NCBI RefSeq assembly: GCF_034427435.1
Contig: NZ_JAXQNP010000003.1
Span: forward strand, 744,001-808,000
Direction of reading: 5' to 3'
Length of the DNA: 64,000 nt
Source of the DNA: Nitrospirillum sp034427435
GTDB taxonomy: Bacteria; Pseudomonadota; Alphaproteobacteria; Azospirillales; Azospirillaceae
Each line of letters opens with the position of its first letter. The stretch's first letter is position 1. A program made the translations under genes and the position numbers. Positions 51,275 through 60,568 of the stretch are shown piece after piece. The notes beneath the pieces were generated by a model. That model worked only from the letters and a program-made list of their open reading frames with translations. It did no database searches and was not told where the DNA came from.

Positions 51275-52594
51275 CTAAAACCCCGGGCGCAGCATGTCCG
51301 CCACATCCTCGACATGGCCGTCATTGCGTTCGGGCTGAATGCTCACCAGGCGGGCCAACAGGGGATAGACATCGACATTGGGGAATTCCGGCACCACGAC
51401 GCCATGGCGGAAGGCGGGGCCGTGGGCCACGAACAGGGCGCGCATGGCGGGAAGCGCGTTGTCATACCCGTGCTCGCCCAGGGGGGCCGGCTTTTCCTTG
51501 CGCGCCGCCAGGACGGCATTGGTGGTGATCACCCATCCCTCGTCCGCCAGGCAGAGGATGGCGGGCACCCGGTCGTTATGCCCGTAGTGGAAACGCGCCG
51601 GGACGTCTTCGCGGCGCCAGCACTCCATATGGTCCTGCCGTCCCAGCAGGCGGGCCGCCACCTCCGGTCGGGCCGCGTCGACGCTGAGGGCGGCCAGCGG
51701 GCCGGTGGCGACCACATGCAGCGCGGTCACGTCCACCCGGTCGTCCAGCACGATGCGGCGGTCCGGCGACGTGGCGGTCATGCCATGGTCCGAAACGATG
51801 ACCAGGTTCACCCCGTCGAACAGCCGCCGCCGCTTCAAGCCCTCCACCAGGCGGGCCAGCGCCTGGTCCACTTGGGCGGCGGCCGCGTCGGCTGCGGGGG
51901 TGGCCGGCCCGGCCTCATGCTCCGCATGGTCGACCTGGTCGAAATAGAGCGTAATGAAGGCGGGCCGCTGGTCGCCCGGCAGGTCCAGCCAGCCGAGCAC
52001 GGTGTCCACCCGCTGGTCCGGCGTCATGTTGGCATCGAAGGGCAGCCAATGGTCGGGCCGCACACCCTGGATGGCAGCCTCCGACCCCGGCCAGAACAGG
52101 GTGGCGCTGTGCCGCCCCGCTTCCTGCACGCTCACCCACAGGGGGGTAGCCTGGTTCCACCAGCGGGCGTCGCCCGCGGTGTCGCGATCGCTGTAGGCGA
52201 AGCGCCCCAGCACCCCATCCTCCATATGGTTGTCCACAATACCGTGGTGATCGGGATAGAGCCCCGTCACCAGGGTGTAATGGTTGGGAAAGGTCAGTGT
52301 CGGGAAGGACGGCCGCATGGCCTGGGCCCTGACGCCGTCGGCCGCCAGGGCCGACAGCGTGGGCGTCTGCCCCCGGTCGATCAGATCGGCCCGGAAGCCA
52401 TCAATGGACACCAGGATCAGCGGTGGCGGCACGGCATCGGCCACATAGGCCGGTGGGGGCGGCGCCGCGGCATCCGGCAGCGGCGCGCCATCCGGAATGT
52501 CGACGCAGCCGGCAAGGGCGGCCAATGCCCCCACGGCAAAAGCCAACCCCAGCCGTCGCCCCGGACCCCGGGTCCAATTCCCCATTATCGCCAT
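51275..52594 (-). CDS. Nucleotide pyrophosphatase/phosphodiesterase-type lipoprotein
   Basis: The 439-residue product has a lipobox-like start (LAFAVGALAALAGCVDIPD). It carries the alkaline-phosphatase-superfamily NPP motifs: metal Asp in LILVSIDGFRADLID, the Thr nucleophile loop SFPTLTFPNHYTLVTG, LYPDHHGIVDN, YFDQVDHAEHEAG, LVIVSDHGMTATS, and the His in GEHGYDNALPAMRA. It should hydrolyse phosphodiester or pyrophosphate bonds of nucleotides or lipids in the periplasm. Convergent with the chemoreceptor gene, 12 bp apart. Confidence 0.88.
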   Translation of the reverse strand: MAIMGNWTRGPGRRLGLAFAVGALAALAGCVDIPDGAPLPDAAAPPPPAYVADAVPPPLILVSIDGFRADLIDRGQTPTLSALAADGVRAQAMRPSFPTLTFPNHYTLVTGLYPDHHGIVDNHMEDGVLGRFAYSDRDTAGDARWWNQATPLWVSVQEAGRHSATLFWPGSEAAIQGVRPDHWLPFDANMTPDQRVDTVLGWLDLPGDQRPAFITLYFDQVDHAEHEAGPATPAADAAAAQVDQALARLVEGLKRRRLFDGVNLVIVSDHGMTATSPDRRIVLDDRVDVTALHVVATGPLAALSVDAARPEVAARLLGRQDHMECWRREDVPARFHYGHNDRVPAILCLADEGWVITTNAVLAARKEKPAPLGEHGYDNALPAMRALFVAHGPAFRHGVVVPEFPNVDVYPLLARLVSIQPERNDGHVEDVADMLRPGF

Positions 52595-52685
52595 GATGCC
52601 AACCCGCCCCCTGTTGCCTGCGCTGCTGCGGCACTGACACGCGGCAAGGCTGCGGCACCCGTCGGCAAAAAGGGGCGCGGGGGCG

Positions 52686-53894
52686 TCAGACGGCCGGGCG
52701 GACCGTCACCATGACGACACCATGCCCCGCCACCTCGGCGGTGTAGCTGCCCTTGGACGTGCCCTGGTCCTTGGCCAGCCACAGGTCGCGCACCTTGGCC
52801 GGCAGCTTCGCCGGATATCCCAGGTCCGCCCAGTTGACGGTGATCGTCGCGGGCGCCGTGCCCCGGTTCAGCAGGACGACAGCCCTGTCGCCGCTGGCCA
52901 GGGGGCGGGCCCACACCTCCAGGTCGCCCTGCTTGGCCACACGGCGGCCCTGGGCGCCCAGGGGATCCTGGTCCACCGCGATGACCTCGGTGTTGGTCAG
53001 GATGGCCTTGATGGCCGGCGTCATGTTGGTCAGGTCGTTGCCGGCGATGAGCGGGGCGGCCAGCACGGACCACAGGCTGAAGTGGGCGCGGTATTCGGTA
53101 TCCGACATGCCGCCGTTGCCGACCTCCAGCATGTCGGGGTCGTTCCAATGGCCGGGGCCGGCGTAGGGATAGAGCTCCGCCATCTGGTCCAGGATGTCCA
53201 TCACTCCAAGCGAATTGCCCTGCCGGCCCTGCCAGCCGTCGTAAATATCCCAGGTGCTGCGCCACAGGTTGCCGACGTTGCGGCCCCACAGCCAGGGCTT
53301 GGCGGTGCCCCATTCGCACATGCTGAAGACGATGTCGCGGCCCGAGGCGCGCAACGCGTCACTCATCAGGGTGTAGGCGGCCTTGGCATCCTGCGTGCCG
53401 GTGAAGCACCAATCGTATTTCAGGTAATCCACCCCCCAGGCGGCATATTGGGCCGCGTCCTGGTACTCATGCCCCAGGCTGCCCGGCCGCTCAGCGCAGG
53501 TCAGGCGGCCGGCATCGGAATAGATGCCGAACTTCAGACCCTTGGCATGGATGTAGTCGGCCAGCGCCCGGATGCCCGACGGAAAGCGCGCCGGGTCGGC
53601 CTGGATATCGCCATGGGCGTCGCGCGCGCCGTGCCAGCAATCATCGATCACCACGTACTTGTACCCCACGGCGGCCATGCCGCTGCTCACCAGGGCGTCG
53701 GCGGCCTTGCGGATGACCTCCTCGTTGATCTCGCAGGCGAACTTGTTCCAGGTGTTCCAGCCCATGGGCGGGGTCAGGGCCAGGCCGTTGGGCTGGCGGG
53801 GCGGCTCCTTACGATCCTCCGCCTTGGCCGGATGGCCCAGCGTCAGCAGCGGGATCAAAAGCAGGGCCGCCAGGGCCAAGATCATTTTTCGCAC
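52686..53894 (-). CDS. Alpha-galactosidase, GH27
   Basis: A signal peptide (MILALAALLLIPLLTLGHPA) precedes a GH27 barrel: LALTPPMGWNTWNKFACEIN, YVVIDDCWHGARDAHGDIQA, GLKFGIYSDAGRLTCAERPG, SLGHEYQDA and AWGVDYLKYDWC, whose Asp is the nucleophile. WRSTWDIYDGWQGRQGN supplies the acid/base Asp. PGHWNDPDMLEVGNGGMSDT and AAPLIAGNDLTNM are also family hallmarks. A beta-sandwich domain closes the protein. It removes terminal alpha-galactose from plant-type oligosaccharides outside the cytoplasm. Confidence 0.93.
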   Translation of the reverse strand: MRKMILALAALLLIPLLTLGHPAKAEDRKEPPRQPNGLALTPPMGWNTWNKFACEINEEVIRKAADALVSSGMAAVGYKYVVIDDCWHGARDAHGDIQADPARFPSGIRALADYIHAKGLKFGIYSDAGRLTCAERPGSLGHEYQDAAQYAAWGVDYLKYDWCFTGTQDAKAAYTLMSDALRASGRDIVFSMCEWGTAKPWLWGRNVGNLWRSTWDIYDGWQGRQGNSLGVMDILDQMAELYPYAGPGHWNDPDMLEVGNGGMSDTEYRAHFSLWSVLAAPLIAGNDLTNMTPAIKAILTNTEVIAVDQDPLGAQGRRVAKQGDLEVWARPLASGDRAVVLLNRGTAPATITVNWADLGYPAKLPAKVRDLWLAKDQGTSKGSYTAEVAGHGVVMVTVRPAV

Positions 53895-54030
53895 CGAACG
53901 TCTCCTCCGTTCCGGCCCCGTTATGCTGTGGGGCCCTTTGTTGGGCGGGATGCCGCCTTGCGCTTAATTATACGATTAATATGCCTTCATCACAATTCAT
54001 TCCCTGATGCCAGACCATTCCCCCATGACA

Positions 54031-54060
54031 AAACCCCCGGGGACGGTGCCCCGGGGGTTT
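54031..54060. terminator. Strong bidirectional intrinsic terminator
   Basis: AAACCCCCGGGG and CCCCGGGGGTTT are perfect 12-bp arms around ACGGTG. It follows the leftward gene at 54094-54621 by 34 bp and ends in T on both strands. Confidence 0.85.
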
Positions 54061-54093
54061 GTCCTTCACACCAGGCGGTGTGCGAAAGGTGCG

Positions 54094-54621
54094 TTACAGG
54101 TGCGGCATGTCCGGCTGGCCGGTGGCGCCACTGTCACCGGGTGCGGCGTCGCCCTCATCACCCTCCATCTTTTTATGATGGGAGGTGTGCTTGCCGGACT
54201 TCTTGGATGCCTTGTGGGCCTTGCCCTTGTCATCGTTGGGATCGTGCGGGGGCAAGGGCTGGACCACCGGCGGCTTCTCCGTCACCGCCGGGGCGGAGGG
54301 GGAGGCCATGGGGCCGGCCTGGTCCGACGGTGCCGGCGGCATGGTCGAGGGTGAGGACACGTCCGGGCTGCCACGGTCGGCAGGCAGGCTGTGGGCATTG
54401 GACGGGCTGGGGGTGGTGGCATCCGGGCCCGGCGGCTGCATTGATGGCGTCGACGGCATGGCATCCCCCGACTGCGGCGTCCCCGGCATGGGGGTGCCCT
54501 CCGGCGGCGCGATCTGCGCCCAGGCGACGGCGCTCAGAACGGGGGCGGACGCCAGCCCGGCGGCCAGGGTCAGCGCGGTCGCCGTGCGGGCCCATCCCGC
54601 GGTGGTCAACTTCGTGAACAT
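54094..54621 (-). CDS. Pro/Ser-rich secreted protein of unknown function
   Basis: ATG 54621 (MFTKLTTAGWARTATAL) has GGAGG eight bases upstream. A signal peptide ends near SAVAWAQ. The mature 130 residues are low-complexity: Pro/Ser/Met/Gly-rich (PMPGTPQSGDAMPSTPSM), then a basic Lys/His stretch (KAHKASKKSGKHTSHHKK) and an acidic end. No domain is recognised; probably disordered in the periplasm or exported. Confidence 0.55.
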   Translation of the reverse strand: MFTKLTTAGWARTATALTLAAGLASAPVLSAVAWAQIAPPEGTPMPGTPQSGDAMPSTPSMQPPGPDATTPSPSNAHSLPADRGSPDVSSPSTMPPAPSDQAGPMASPSAPAVTEKPPVVQPLPPHDPNDDKGKAHKASKKSGKHTSHHKKMEGDEGDAAPGDSGATGQPDMPHL

Positions 54622-54808
54622 GGGTCGTCCTCCATTCCTCAATTAAAGGGGCCTCATGAGAGGGGTGCCATCAAGGGAGCGGCCAAAGGTGGCGAAAAGA
54701 AGTCGCAACACAGCAAATAATGTGGTGTTGCTGGACCTATATCCTTTGCTCCGCCAAAGGCTTAACGCCAGCCCCCCCACTGGCTTGAACTCGTATCCGC
54801 ACTGAAAC

Positions 54809-54840
54809 GCCCCGGGGAACCATCCGGTTCCACCGGGGCG
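54809..54840 (-). terminator. Hairpin after His-rich gene
   Basis: GCCCCGG...GAACC pairs with GGTTC...CCGGGGC around ATCC. It lies 40 bp downstream of the leftward His-rich gene; the T tract is weak (GTTTCAGTG), so efficiency is uncertain. Confidence 0.5.
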
Positions 54841-54878
54841 CGCATTACCCGGCGGGCGTCATTGCGCCCCTATCGGGA

Positions 54879-55121
54879 TTAGCCGTGTGGGTGGGCCACC
54901 CGGTGGTGGACATGGTGCACGGCATGATGATGGTGATGGTGGTGATGATGGGGACGGTGAGCCGCCCGGTGGTGGACCACCTCCGCCTGGGCGCTGCCCG
55001 CCGTCATCAGCGGCGCCAACGCCAGGCCGAAGGCCAAGGCCAGGGCAGCGATCCCGCGACGGCGCCAGGATTGGCCGACGGGCGACGGACCGCTGGTGGT
55101 GGGGCGGGTCAGGACGGGCAT
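54879..55121 (-). CDS. Small histidine-rich secreted protein
   Basis: ATG 55121 has AAGGATCGAG upstream; 80 residues. A signal peptide (GIAALALAFGLALAPLMTAG, SAQA-E) leaves a mature peptide of about 33 residues with VVHHRAAHRPH followed by nine His in a row and further HH pairs, ending VAHPHG. Such peptides commonly bind nickel, zinc or copper. No transport or regulator gene is adjacent. The identity of the metal is not predictable. Confidence 0.65.
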   Translation of the reverse strand: MPVLTRPTTSGPSPVGQSWRRRGIAALALAFGLALAPLMTAGSAQAEVVHHRAAHRPHHHHHHHHHAVHHVHHRVAHPHG

Positions 55122-55422
55122 GATCTCGATCCTTCTGACAGAAACATATCCCGGTGCTTCCGGGCCCTTTCAGAAGACCGCCCAAAGGTGGCGAAAAAAC
55201 GCCGCGCCGCGGGATTCAATAAGACCATGCCATGGCGGGCCGCCGGCCCCGCCCCGTGGCCCGGCGCAAATTCCGTGCGCTTTAGGCCGATTTATGGGCC
55301 AGACCTTCCACCTTTGGGGAAGATCATGATCATTTGTTATAAGTGCCCGCTTGCAAATTTCACTGACGATCCCGGCCGGCGGATTGTACTGTCGGCGCCG
55401 TCTGCGAATTCAAGGAGTGGCC

Positions 55423-55740
55423 ATGTCCGGCGCCGAGCACACTGCCCCCGCCATCCATCCCGAACTGAAGCGCCTGCGCGACAGCATCGATAACATCGAT
55501 GCCGCCCTGATCTACATGCTGGCGGAACGCTTCAAGTGCACCCAGCAAGTGGGGGCGCTGAAAGCGCGCATCGACCTGCCGAGCAGCGACCCGGGCCGGG
55601 AGGCGGCGCAAATCGAACGACTGCGCCGCCTGGCCGAGGGGGCGAACCTGGACCCCGATTTCGCGACCAAGTTCCTGACCTTCATCATCAAGGAGGTTAT
55701 CCGCCACCACGACAGCTTCCGGGCGGCGGATCAGGCCTAA
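55423..55740 (+). CDS. Chorismate mutase, AroQ type
   Basis: ATG 55423 (MSGAEHTAPAIHPELK) has AAGGAG seven bases upstream; 105 residues, a monofunctional helical AroQ. The three-helix pattern is LKRLRDSIDNIDAALIYMLA, ERFKCTQQVGALKARIDLPS and DPDFATKFLTFIIKEVIRHH, keeping the Arg of LRxxID, the Lys of KxxxG-K, and the Arg/Glu region. It converts chorismate to prephenate for Phe and Tyr synthesis. The DAHP synthase that starts this pathway lies 7 kb further on. Confidence 0.88.
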   Translation: MSGAEHTAPAIHPELKRLRDSIDNIDAALIYMLAERFKCTQQVGALKARIDLPSSDPGREAAQIERLRRLAEGANLDPDFATKFLTFIIKEVIRHHDSFRAADQA

Positions 55741-55748
55741 AACCACGA

Positions 55749-58004
55749 TCAGGGACTGTGGGGCTGGGGCGCATCATTCGTGTGCCCCGGTGCCGGTTGC
55801 GGCTTCTGCGGCTCCGGATGATGCTGGGGCGGCTGCGGGTGCTGTTGCGGCGGGGGGGCGTGCGGCGGCTCCGGCCGCGCCTGGGGCGGCGGCATGTGGG
55901 GCGGAGGCATGTGCGGCGCTTCGGCCCGATGCTCCACGTTCATATGGGGCGCCGGCTCCGGCGGTGATTGCGGCCGCATCTGGGGCCCCTCCGGCCGGCC
56001 GGCTGGAGGGGGAGCGTCGCGCCGGAAATCCCGCTGAAAATCCCGCTGGGGCCGTTCAGGCTGGTGCGCCGGCTGCGACTGAGGTTGCGGCTGGGCCGGC
56101 GCCGGGTGCTGTGGCGCCTGGGCGGGGGAATGGGGCGCCGACGGTTCCGCCGACGGGCCGGGGCGACCGTGCCAGGCGGGCGGGCCGGGCGGCTGGTTGT
56201 GGTTGGCCAAGGGTGGCAGCGGGCCCGCACCGGACGGGCCGGACTGCGTCATAGGCCGCCCCTGCGCCGCAGCGTTGGGCCCTGAAGAGATGGGGCCCGG
56301 AGAATTAGGATGGAAGCCCGGCTCATCGGCGCGACGGTCCAGGGCGCGCATACCCCCGGCATGATCGAACCCCGGCCTGTCACCCCGCGGATCGCCAGGG
56401 CGGAAGGCGCCTGCCTGCGCGGCGTCGGGACGCGGCCCAGCGCCAGGCCCCCGCAGGTCCAATGGATGCGGCGGACCGCCCGGCGGATGGGGCTGGAACT
56501 GAGGGCCGGGGCTAGGCGGGGGCTGGCCACCCCCCATGCCGGGCGGCGGCCCCGGCAGGTGCATGCGCTGCGCCAGTTGAGGCGTGACGCCCAGGGTGGC
56601 GGCCGTCGGCTGCAATGGAGGCCGCCCCACCACCATGCGGGCGTCGGCGAACTGCCGGCCATCCCAGGGGCGCGCACCGCCGTCACGGGGGCCGAGGCGC
56701 CCCGCGACCATGGCGTCAGCCGGCATCATCGAGGCGCCGCGGCGATTGGCGAAGTTGTTGATGGTGATATTGGTGACGTTCGTGACGTTGGTGACATTGT
56801 GGATGACCGTGATGTCGCGCACCACCGGCCTGTTCACGTATTCGACATAGCGCGGGCTGGTCCGATACCAGGGATGGTAGGGCTCCTGCCAACCCAACGG
56901 GCACCAGCCGACCGGGGGATGATCGGCGTAATGAGGCCCGCCGATGGAAACCCCGATGGCCACGCCCGCCCCGAAGAACGCCACCAGCGCCGGGGCATAG
57001 ACCGGCGGGGGCGGCGGGCCGACGCTGACCACGGCACCCGCTGGGGCCCACGCCCAACGGCCGCCGACATCCACCCAGCGTCCGTAATGGAATGGGGCGA
57101 AGCCCCAGGGCGCATTGTCGATCCAGGTCCACCCCCAGGGCGCGACGTAGGCCCAATGGCCATCGCGGTAGGGAACCCAGCCGGGATCCACTTGGGGATA
57201 CCAGACCTGGCCGTACTGGGGTGACGCCTGCCAACTGCCGTAGTCATCCAGGTCGTCGGCGCCGGGCATGGCGGCCACCACCGCTGGCGGCGTGGACGAA
57301 CCGACGCGGTCGGCCCGCAGCATGGCGACCAGGAAGGAATCATGATCGGCGGGGCGGACATCGACATTGGGCGGAGTGTCGCCCGTGATCTCCCCGGTCT
57401 GGCCGCCGTTGAGGCTGAGGGACAATCCCTGCCCGCTGACGCGCGCCGCCCCCTCCAGCACGGTGACGCGCGTCGGGGTTTCGGTGTCGCCGGCCACGAC
57501 CTCATAACGGCCGGGGGCGTCCAGCATCACGGTGCCGCGCGGCGTGCGCACGCTGTAGCTTTCGCCTGGGAGCAGGCCCCGGATCCGGACGTAGACGCGC
57601 CCCTGCGCCAGGTCGGCGCTCATGTTGCGGTCGTCCAGCGTGTCGATGTCCAACTCGGTGGCGCCATCCATCACCAGGCGGGTGGTGGACACGTCCACGG
57701 TGGCGCTGGATCCAGGCTCGGTCCACAGGGCGTTGCCGCTGGTCAGCGGATAGTTGGGGATGGCGGGATCCCACTGCGTTCCATCGGCGGTGTGGAAGGA
57801 CACGGTGCCCTGCACCCGCGCCAGGCGCCCGACCCGGGCGGGCGGGTCACCGGCGTACTGGTCGCCGCCATCGTCATAGGCGGATGGTCCTTCCTGGGCC
57901 CGCGCCACGCCGCTTATCACGGGGGAGAAAGCCAATAAAACCGCCAGCGCGGTCATGGTGCCGCGCAGAACGGCGGAGCGCCGGGGCACGATGAAACTGG
58001 ACAT
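55749..58004 (-). CDS. FecR-domain protein with Pro/Gln-rich C terminus (DUF6600-like)
   Basis: ATG 58004 (MSSFIVPRRSAVLRGTMTAL) gives 751 residues. After the signal peptide, a FecR-type beta domain has GRLARVQGTVSFHTADGTQW, TEPGSSATVDVSTTRLVMDG, GESYSVRTPRGTVMLDAPGR and RVTVLEGAARVSGQGLSL. A Trp-rich region follows (YGQVWYPQVDPGWVPYRDGH, WAYVAPWGWTWIDNAPWGFA), the DUF6600 pattern. The last 330 residues are Pro/Gln/His/Gly-rich and disordered. No sigma factor or TonB gene adjoins, so iron-type signalling is unlikely; an envelope role is inferred. Confidence 0.75.
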   Translation of the reverse strand: MSSFIVPRRSAVLRGTMTALAVLLAFSPVISGVARAQEGPSAYDDGGDQYAGDPPARVGRLARVQGTVSFHTADGTQWDPAIPNYPLTSGNALWTEPGSSATVDVSTTRLVMDGATELDIDTLDDRNMSADLAQGRVYVRIRGLLPGESYSVRTPRGTVMLDAPGRYEVVAGDTETPTRVTVLEGAARVSGQGLSLSLNGGQTGEITGDTPPNVDVRPADHDSFLVAMLRADRVGSSTPPAVVAAMPGADDLDDYGSWQASPQYGQVWYPQVDPGWVPYRDGHWAYVAPWGWTWIDNAPWGFAPFHYGRWVDVGGRWAWAPAGAVVSVGPPPPPVYAPALVAFFGAGVAIGVSIGGPHYADHPPVGWCPLGWQEPYHPWYRTSPRYVEYVNRPVVRDITVIHNVTNVTNVTNITINNFANRRGASMMPADAMVAGRLGPRDGGARPWDGRQFADARMVVGRPPLQPTAATLGVTPQLAQRMHLPGPPPGMGGGQPPPSPGPQFQPHPPGGPPHPLDLRGPGAGPRPDAAQAGAFRPGDPRGDRPGFDHAGGMRALDRRADEPGFHPNSPGPISSGPNAAAQGRPMTQSGPSGAGPLPPLANHNQPPGPPAWHGRPGPSAEPSAPHSPAQAPQHPAPAQPQPQSQPAHQPERPQRDFQRDFRRDAPPPAGRPEGPQMRPQSPPEPAPHMNVEHRAEAPHMPPPHMPPPQARPEPPHAPPPQQHPQPPQHHPEPQKPQPAPGHTNDAPQPHSP

Positions 58005-58213
58005 GATGGCGGAATCCACCCTGGTTATCCTTGATCGCTGTCAGGCTGCACCCCGATGGTGGCATAACTGCGCCGAATGATGGCCCCTATTTGGACAGGA
58101 CGCGATTCATGTTGCCCGGCGCCAAAGGGCGCGCGCACAGTGCGGCCCCGCGCCAAGGCTCCAAATGGGCGCACCCAGCCGGCGGGCGGGTCCGAGTGAA
58201 TGGGATTGAGATC

Positions 58214-58915
58214 ATGCAGCAGTCTTTGGATACGGTTTCCCCCGACAAGGTCTCCTTGGAAACAGTCCGGGGCATGTTCGAAGCCGACAACGCCCCGCTC
58301 GTCCCCCGGGTCCGGGCCTTCCTGGCCAATGTGCTGCGCACACCCGTCTCACATGCCCGCTTCATGAACGAGCTGTCGCTCATGGAGCATATGGGCAGCA
58401 ACAAGATCATGGCGACCCAGCATGGCCCCGGCATGGACCTGCCGACGCTGAAGCACCTGGCGGAAGAAGCCCGCCACGCCTTCTTCTTCAAGCGCCAGGC
58501 CGAGGCGGTGGCCCGCCGGCCGTTGGACTATGTCCAGGCCGATCTGCTGTCCCCCGCCGCGGGGCGGCTTTACTTCCAGAAACTGGACCTTGGCGTGGAG
58601 CAGGCGTTGCCGGGTGAGCCGCCCCGCTCGAAGGTGTTGTACCTGCACGTGTCGCTGATTGTGGAATTCCGCGCCGTGTGGTTCTACCACCTGTATGAGA
58701 CGGCGCTACGCCAGGCGGGATCGCGGATCTCGCTGAAAAGCCTGCTGGCGGAAGAGCAAGGCCACCTGGGCGACATGGCGGCACGGCTGAAGGCGCTGGG
58801 CGCCTGGGACCCGGCGCGCCTGGGCCGGATGTGCGCCCTGGAAACCGCCCTGTTCGGCACGCTGTTGGGCCGCCTGGAGCGCGCGGTGGCGCCGCCGGTG
58901 GCCGTGGCCGCCTAA
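58214..58915 (+). CDS. Ferritin-like / haem-oxygenase-like helical protein
   Basis: ATG 58214 (MQQSLDTVSPDKVSLETVRG) gives 233 residues, nearly all helix. FMNELSLMEHMGSNKIMATQ, LKHLAEEARHAFFFKRQAEA, HVSLIVEFRAVWFYHLYETA and LLAEEQGHLGDMAARLKALG contain paired Glu and E-x-x-H motifs on four helices, the layout of carboxylate-bridged di-iron ferritin-like proteins. Enzymatic activity unknown. Its stop overlaps the convergent hydrolase gene by four bases. Confidence 0.68.
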   Translation: MQQSLDTVSPDKVSLETVRGMFEADNAPLVPRVRAFLANVLRTPVSHARFMNELSLMEHMGSNKIMATQHGPGMDLPTLKHLAEEARHAFFFKRQAEAVARRPLDYVQADLLSPAAGRLYFQKLDLGVEQALPGEPPRSKVLYLHVSLIVEFRAVWFYHLYETALRQAGSRISLKSLLAEEQGHLGDMAARLKALGAWDPARLGRMCALETALFGTLLGRLERAVAPPVAVAA

Positions 58916-59781
58916 AGCCCACCCTCCAGCAACAGCGGCCAGGCCTGGGCGTTGCGCTCGGCGAACAAGCGTAGGTGCCCGATGGCCTTCGCCCCAACCT
59001 CCGCCGGGGTTATGACACGGTGGCGGATGGTCGCGGCCGGATAGAATTCCGCCAACCGGCGCACCCGTTCCGGCGGCATCATGTCATCGTCCGCGATGCC
59101 GACCAAGGTCACCGATCCGGTCATGCGGCCCGGCACCGGATGGGGCATGGTCCGCCCCCAATCCGCCCGATAGAAGCCACGCGACACGCACCAGCGCCGC
59201 CATTGCCAGAACACCCCCTTGGGCAGATCAGCGCCCAGGCCCAGCAACCGCCCCGGCAGATAGCCGCACATCAGGGTCGCCAGCGGCCCCAGCAGGAACC
59301 AGAAGGCGATGACCGAAGGCATGTAGCGCCACGGATGCTTGGTCCAATGGGCCGGGCCGGACGCCACGGCGATCAACCGCGCGACGCGTCCGGCGCTGGC
59401 ATGGAAGGGCAGGCACAGGCCGCCCAATGAATGGCCGACGACCCAAATCTCGGCCCGGGGATAGCGCTGGCACATATGATCCAGCGCCGCAGCCTGGTCG
59501 ACCACCCCCCATACGGCCATGGTGGCATCGGACCGGTTGACCGCACCGGCGGCGGAGGCACCGAAATCCCGGTAATCATAGGTCAGAACCGCCGCGTCCT
59601 TGGCAACGGCGAGCCAGGCGGCGAAGCGGCGATAGTAGTCGCGCGGCACACCCGTCGCCCCATGCAGGACGATCGCCAGCGCGGGCTCTTGCCCATGGAG
59701 CGGCAGTGTCAGCCGGCCGGCCAACCGGGCGCCATCCGGGGTGTGGAGGTCCACCGCCTGTTCCACCACGTCCTCCGCCAT
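58912..59781 (-). CDS. Serine aminopeptidase-type alpha/beta hydrolase
   Basis: ATG 59781 has GGGGGG six bases upstream; 289 residues. LAIVLHGATGVPRDYYRRFA, VLTYDYRDFGASAAG, the nucleophile elbow IWVVGHSLGGLCLPFHASAG, TLVGIADDDMMPPERVRRLA (acid) and GAKAIGHLRLFAERN (His) are those of the Hydrolase_4-like YheT/UCP037442 group. Substrate unknown. It is divergent from a TetR gene, with a palindromic operator between, which probably represses it. Confidence 0.83.
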   Translation of the reverse strand: MAEDVVEQAVDLHTPDGARLAGRLTLPLHGQEPALAIVLHGATGVPRDYYRRFAAWLAVAKDAAVLTYDYRDFGASAAGAVNRSDATMAVWGVVDQAAALDHMCQRYPRAEIWVVGHSLGGLCLPFHASAGRVARLIAVASGPAHWTKHPWRYMPSVIAFWFLLGPLATLMCGYLPGRLLGLGADLPKGVFWQWRRWCVSRGFYRADWGRTMPHPVPGRMTGSVTLVGIADDDMMPPERVRRLAEFYPAATIRHRVITPAEVGAKAIGHLRLFAERNAQAWPLLLEGGL

Positions 59782-59811
59782 CAATCCCCCCTGTCGCCTG
59801 GTTCGCGATCT

Positions 59812-59835
59812 ATTCTATGGTGATCGCCATAGAAT
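59812..59835. promoter_or_regulatory. TetR-type operator between hydrolase and tetR genes
   Basis: Perfect 9-bp arms ATTCTATGG and CCATAGAAT around TGATCG, lying between the divergent starts at 59781 and 59879. Confidence 0.7.
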
Positions 59836-59878
59836 GGTTATCACTAGACCGACCGACATACAATTGGCATGAAGGGGC

Positions 59879-60427
59879 ATGCCACGCCTGTCCGATGCCA
59901 AGAAACACTTCGTCGATACCGCCGTGACCTTGTTCCGGCGCAGGGGCTACAACGGCGTCGGCCTGAATGAGATCATCGCCGTCAGCGGCGCCCCGAAGGG
60001 CTCGTTCTACCATCACTTCCCCGGCGGCAAGGAAGAACTGGCGGAAGAGGCGGCCCGGCTGGCGGGCCACCGCATCGGCCGTATTATCGACCAGGCGTTC
60101 GCCGACGCCGCCACCTTCGCCGATGGCGTGCACGCCCTGGCCGATACCATCGCCGACTGGTTCGAGGCGTCGGACTGGCGCGACGGCTGTCCCGTCACCG
60201 CCCTGGTCATTGGCGCCATACCCGAGTCCACCCGCCTGTCCGCCGTGGTGGCGGACGTGCTGGAGGATTGGGCGACACGCACGGCGGGACATGCCGAGCG
60301 TCTGGGGGTCAGCGATCCGCGCGAACGCGCGGCGCAATTCTTCATCGCGCTGGAGGGCGCGTGGCTGCTGGCGCGGGTGCAGCGTAGCCGCGCGCCGTTC
60401 CGGTTGGCCGCGGCCATGGTTTTGTAG
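59879..60427 (+). CDS. TetR/AcrR-family repressor
   Basis: ATG 59879; 182 residues. The N-terminal helix-turn-helix reads HFVDTAVTLFRRRGYNGVGL and NEIIAVSGAPKGSFYHHFPG, followed by GKEELAEEAARLAG, the LmrA/YxaF-like subgroup. The C-terminal ligand domain has DWRDGCPVTALVIGAIPEST, including the conserved G-C-P-V, and ends RVQRSRAPFRLAAAMVL. It probably represses the divergent hydrolase and itself through the 59812-59835 palindrome. Confidence 0.9.
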   Translation: MPRLSDAKKHFVDTAVTLFRRRGYNGVGLNEIIAVSGAPKGSFYHHFPGGKEELAEEAARLAGHRIGRIIDQAFADAATFADGVHALADTIADWFEASDWRDGCPVTALVIGAIPESTRLSAVVADVLEDWATRTAGHAERLGVSDPRERAAQFFIALEGAWLLARVQRSRAPFRLAAAMVL

Positions 60428-60568
60428 GCCAAGCGGTGGCCTGGCTGAATATAAGGCAGACGATTTTCCCGTTAACAGATTAATATTGCTGCGATTCACG
60501 CCTATGGATTGCATTCCTTCCTGGGCGCGCTAGCATGACGCCAACGGGTCGGTTGGCGGGGTTGGGTT

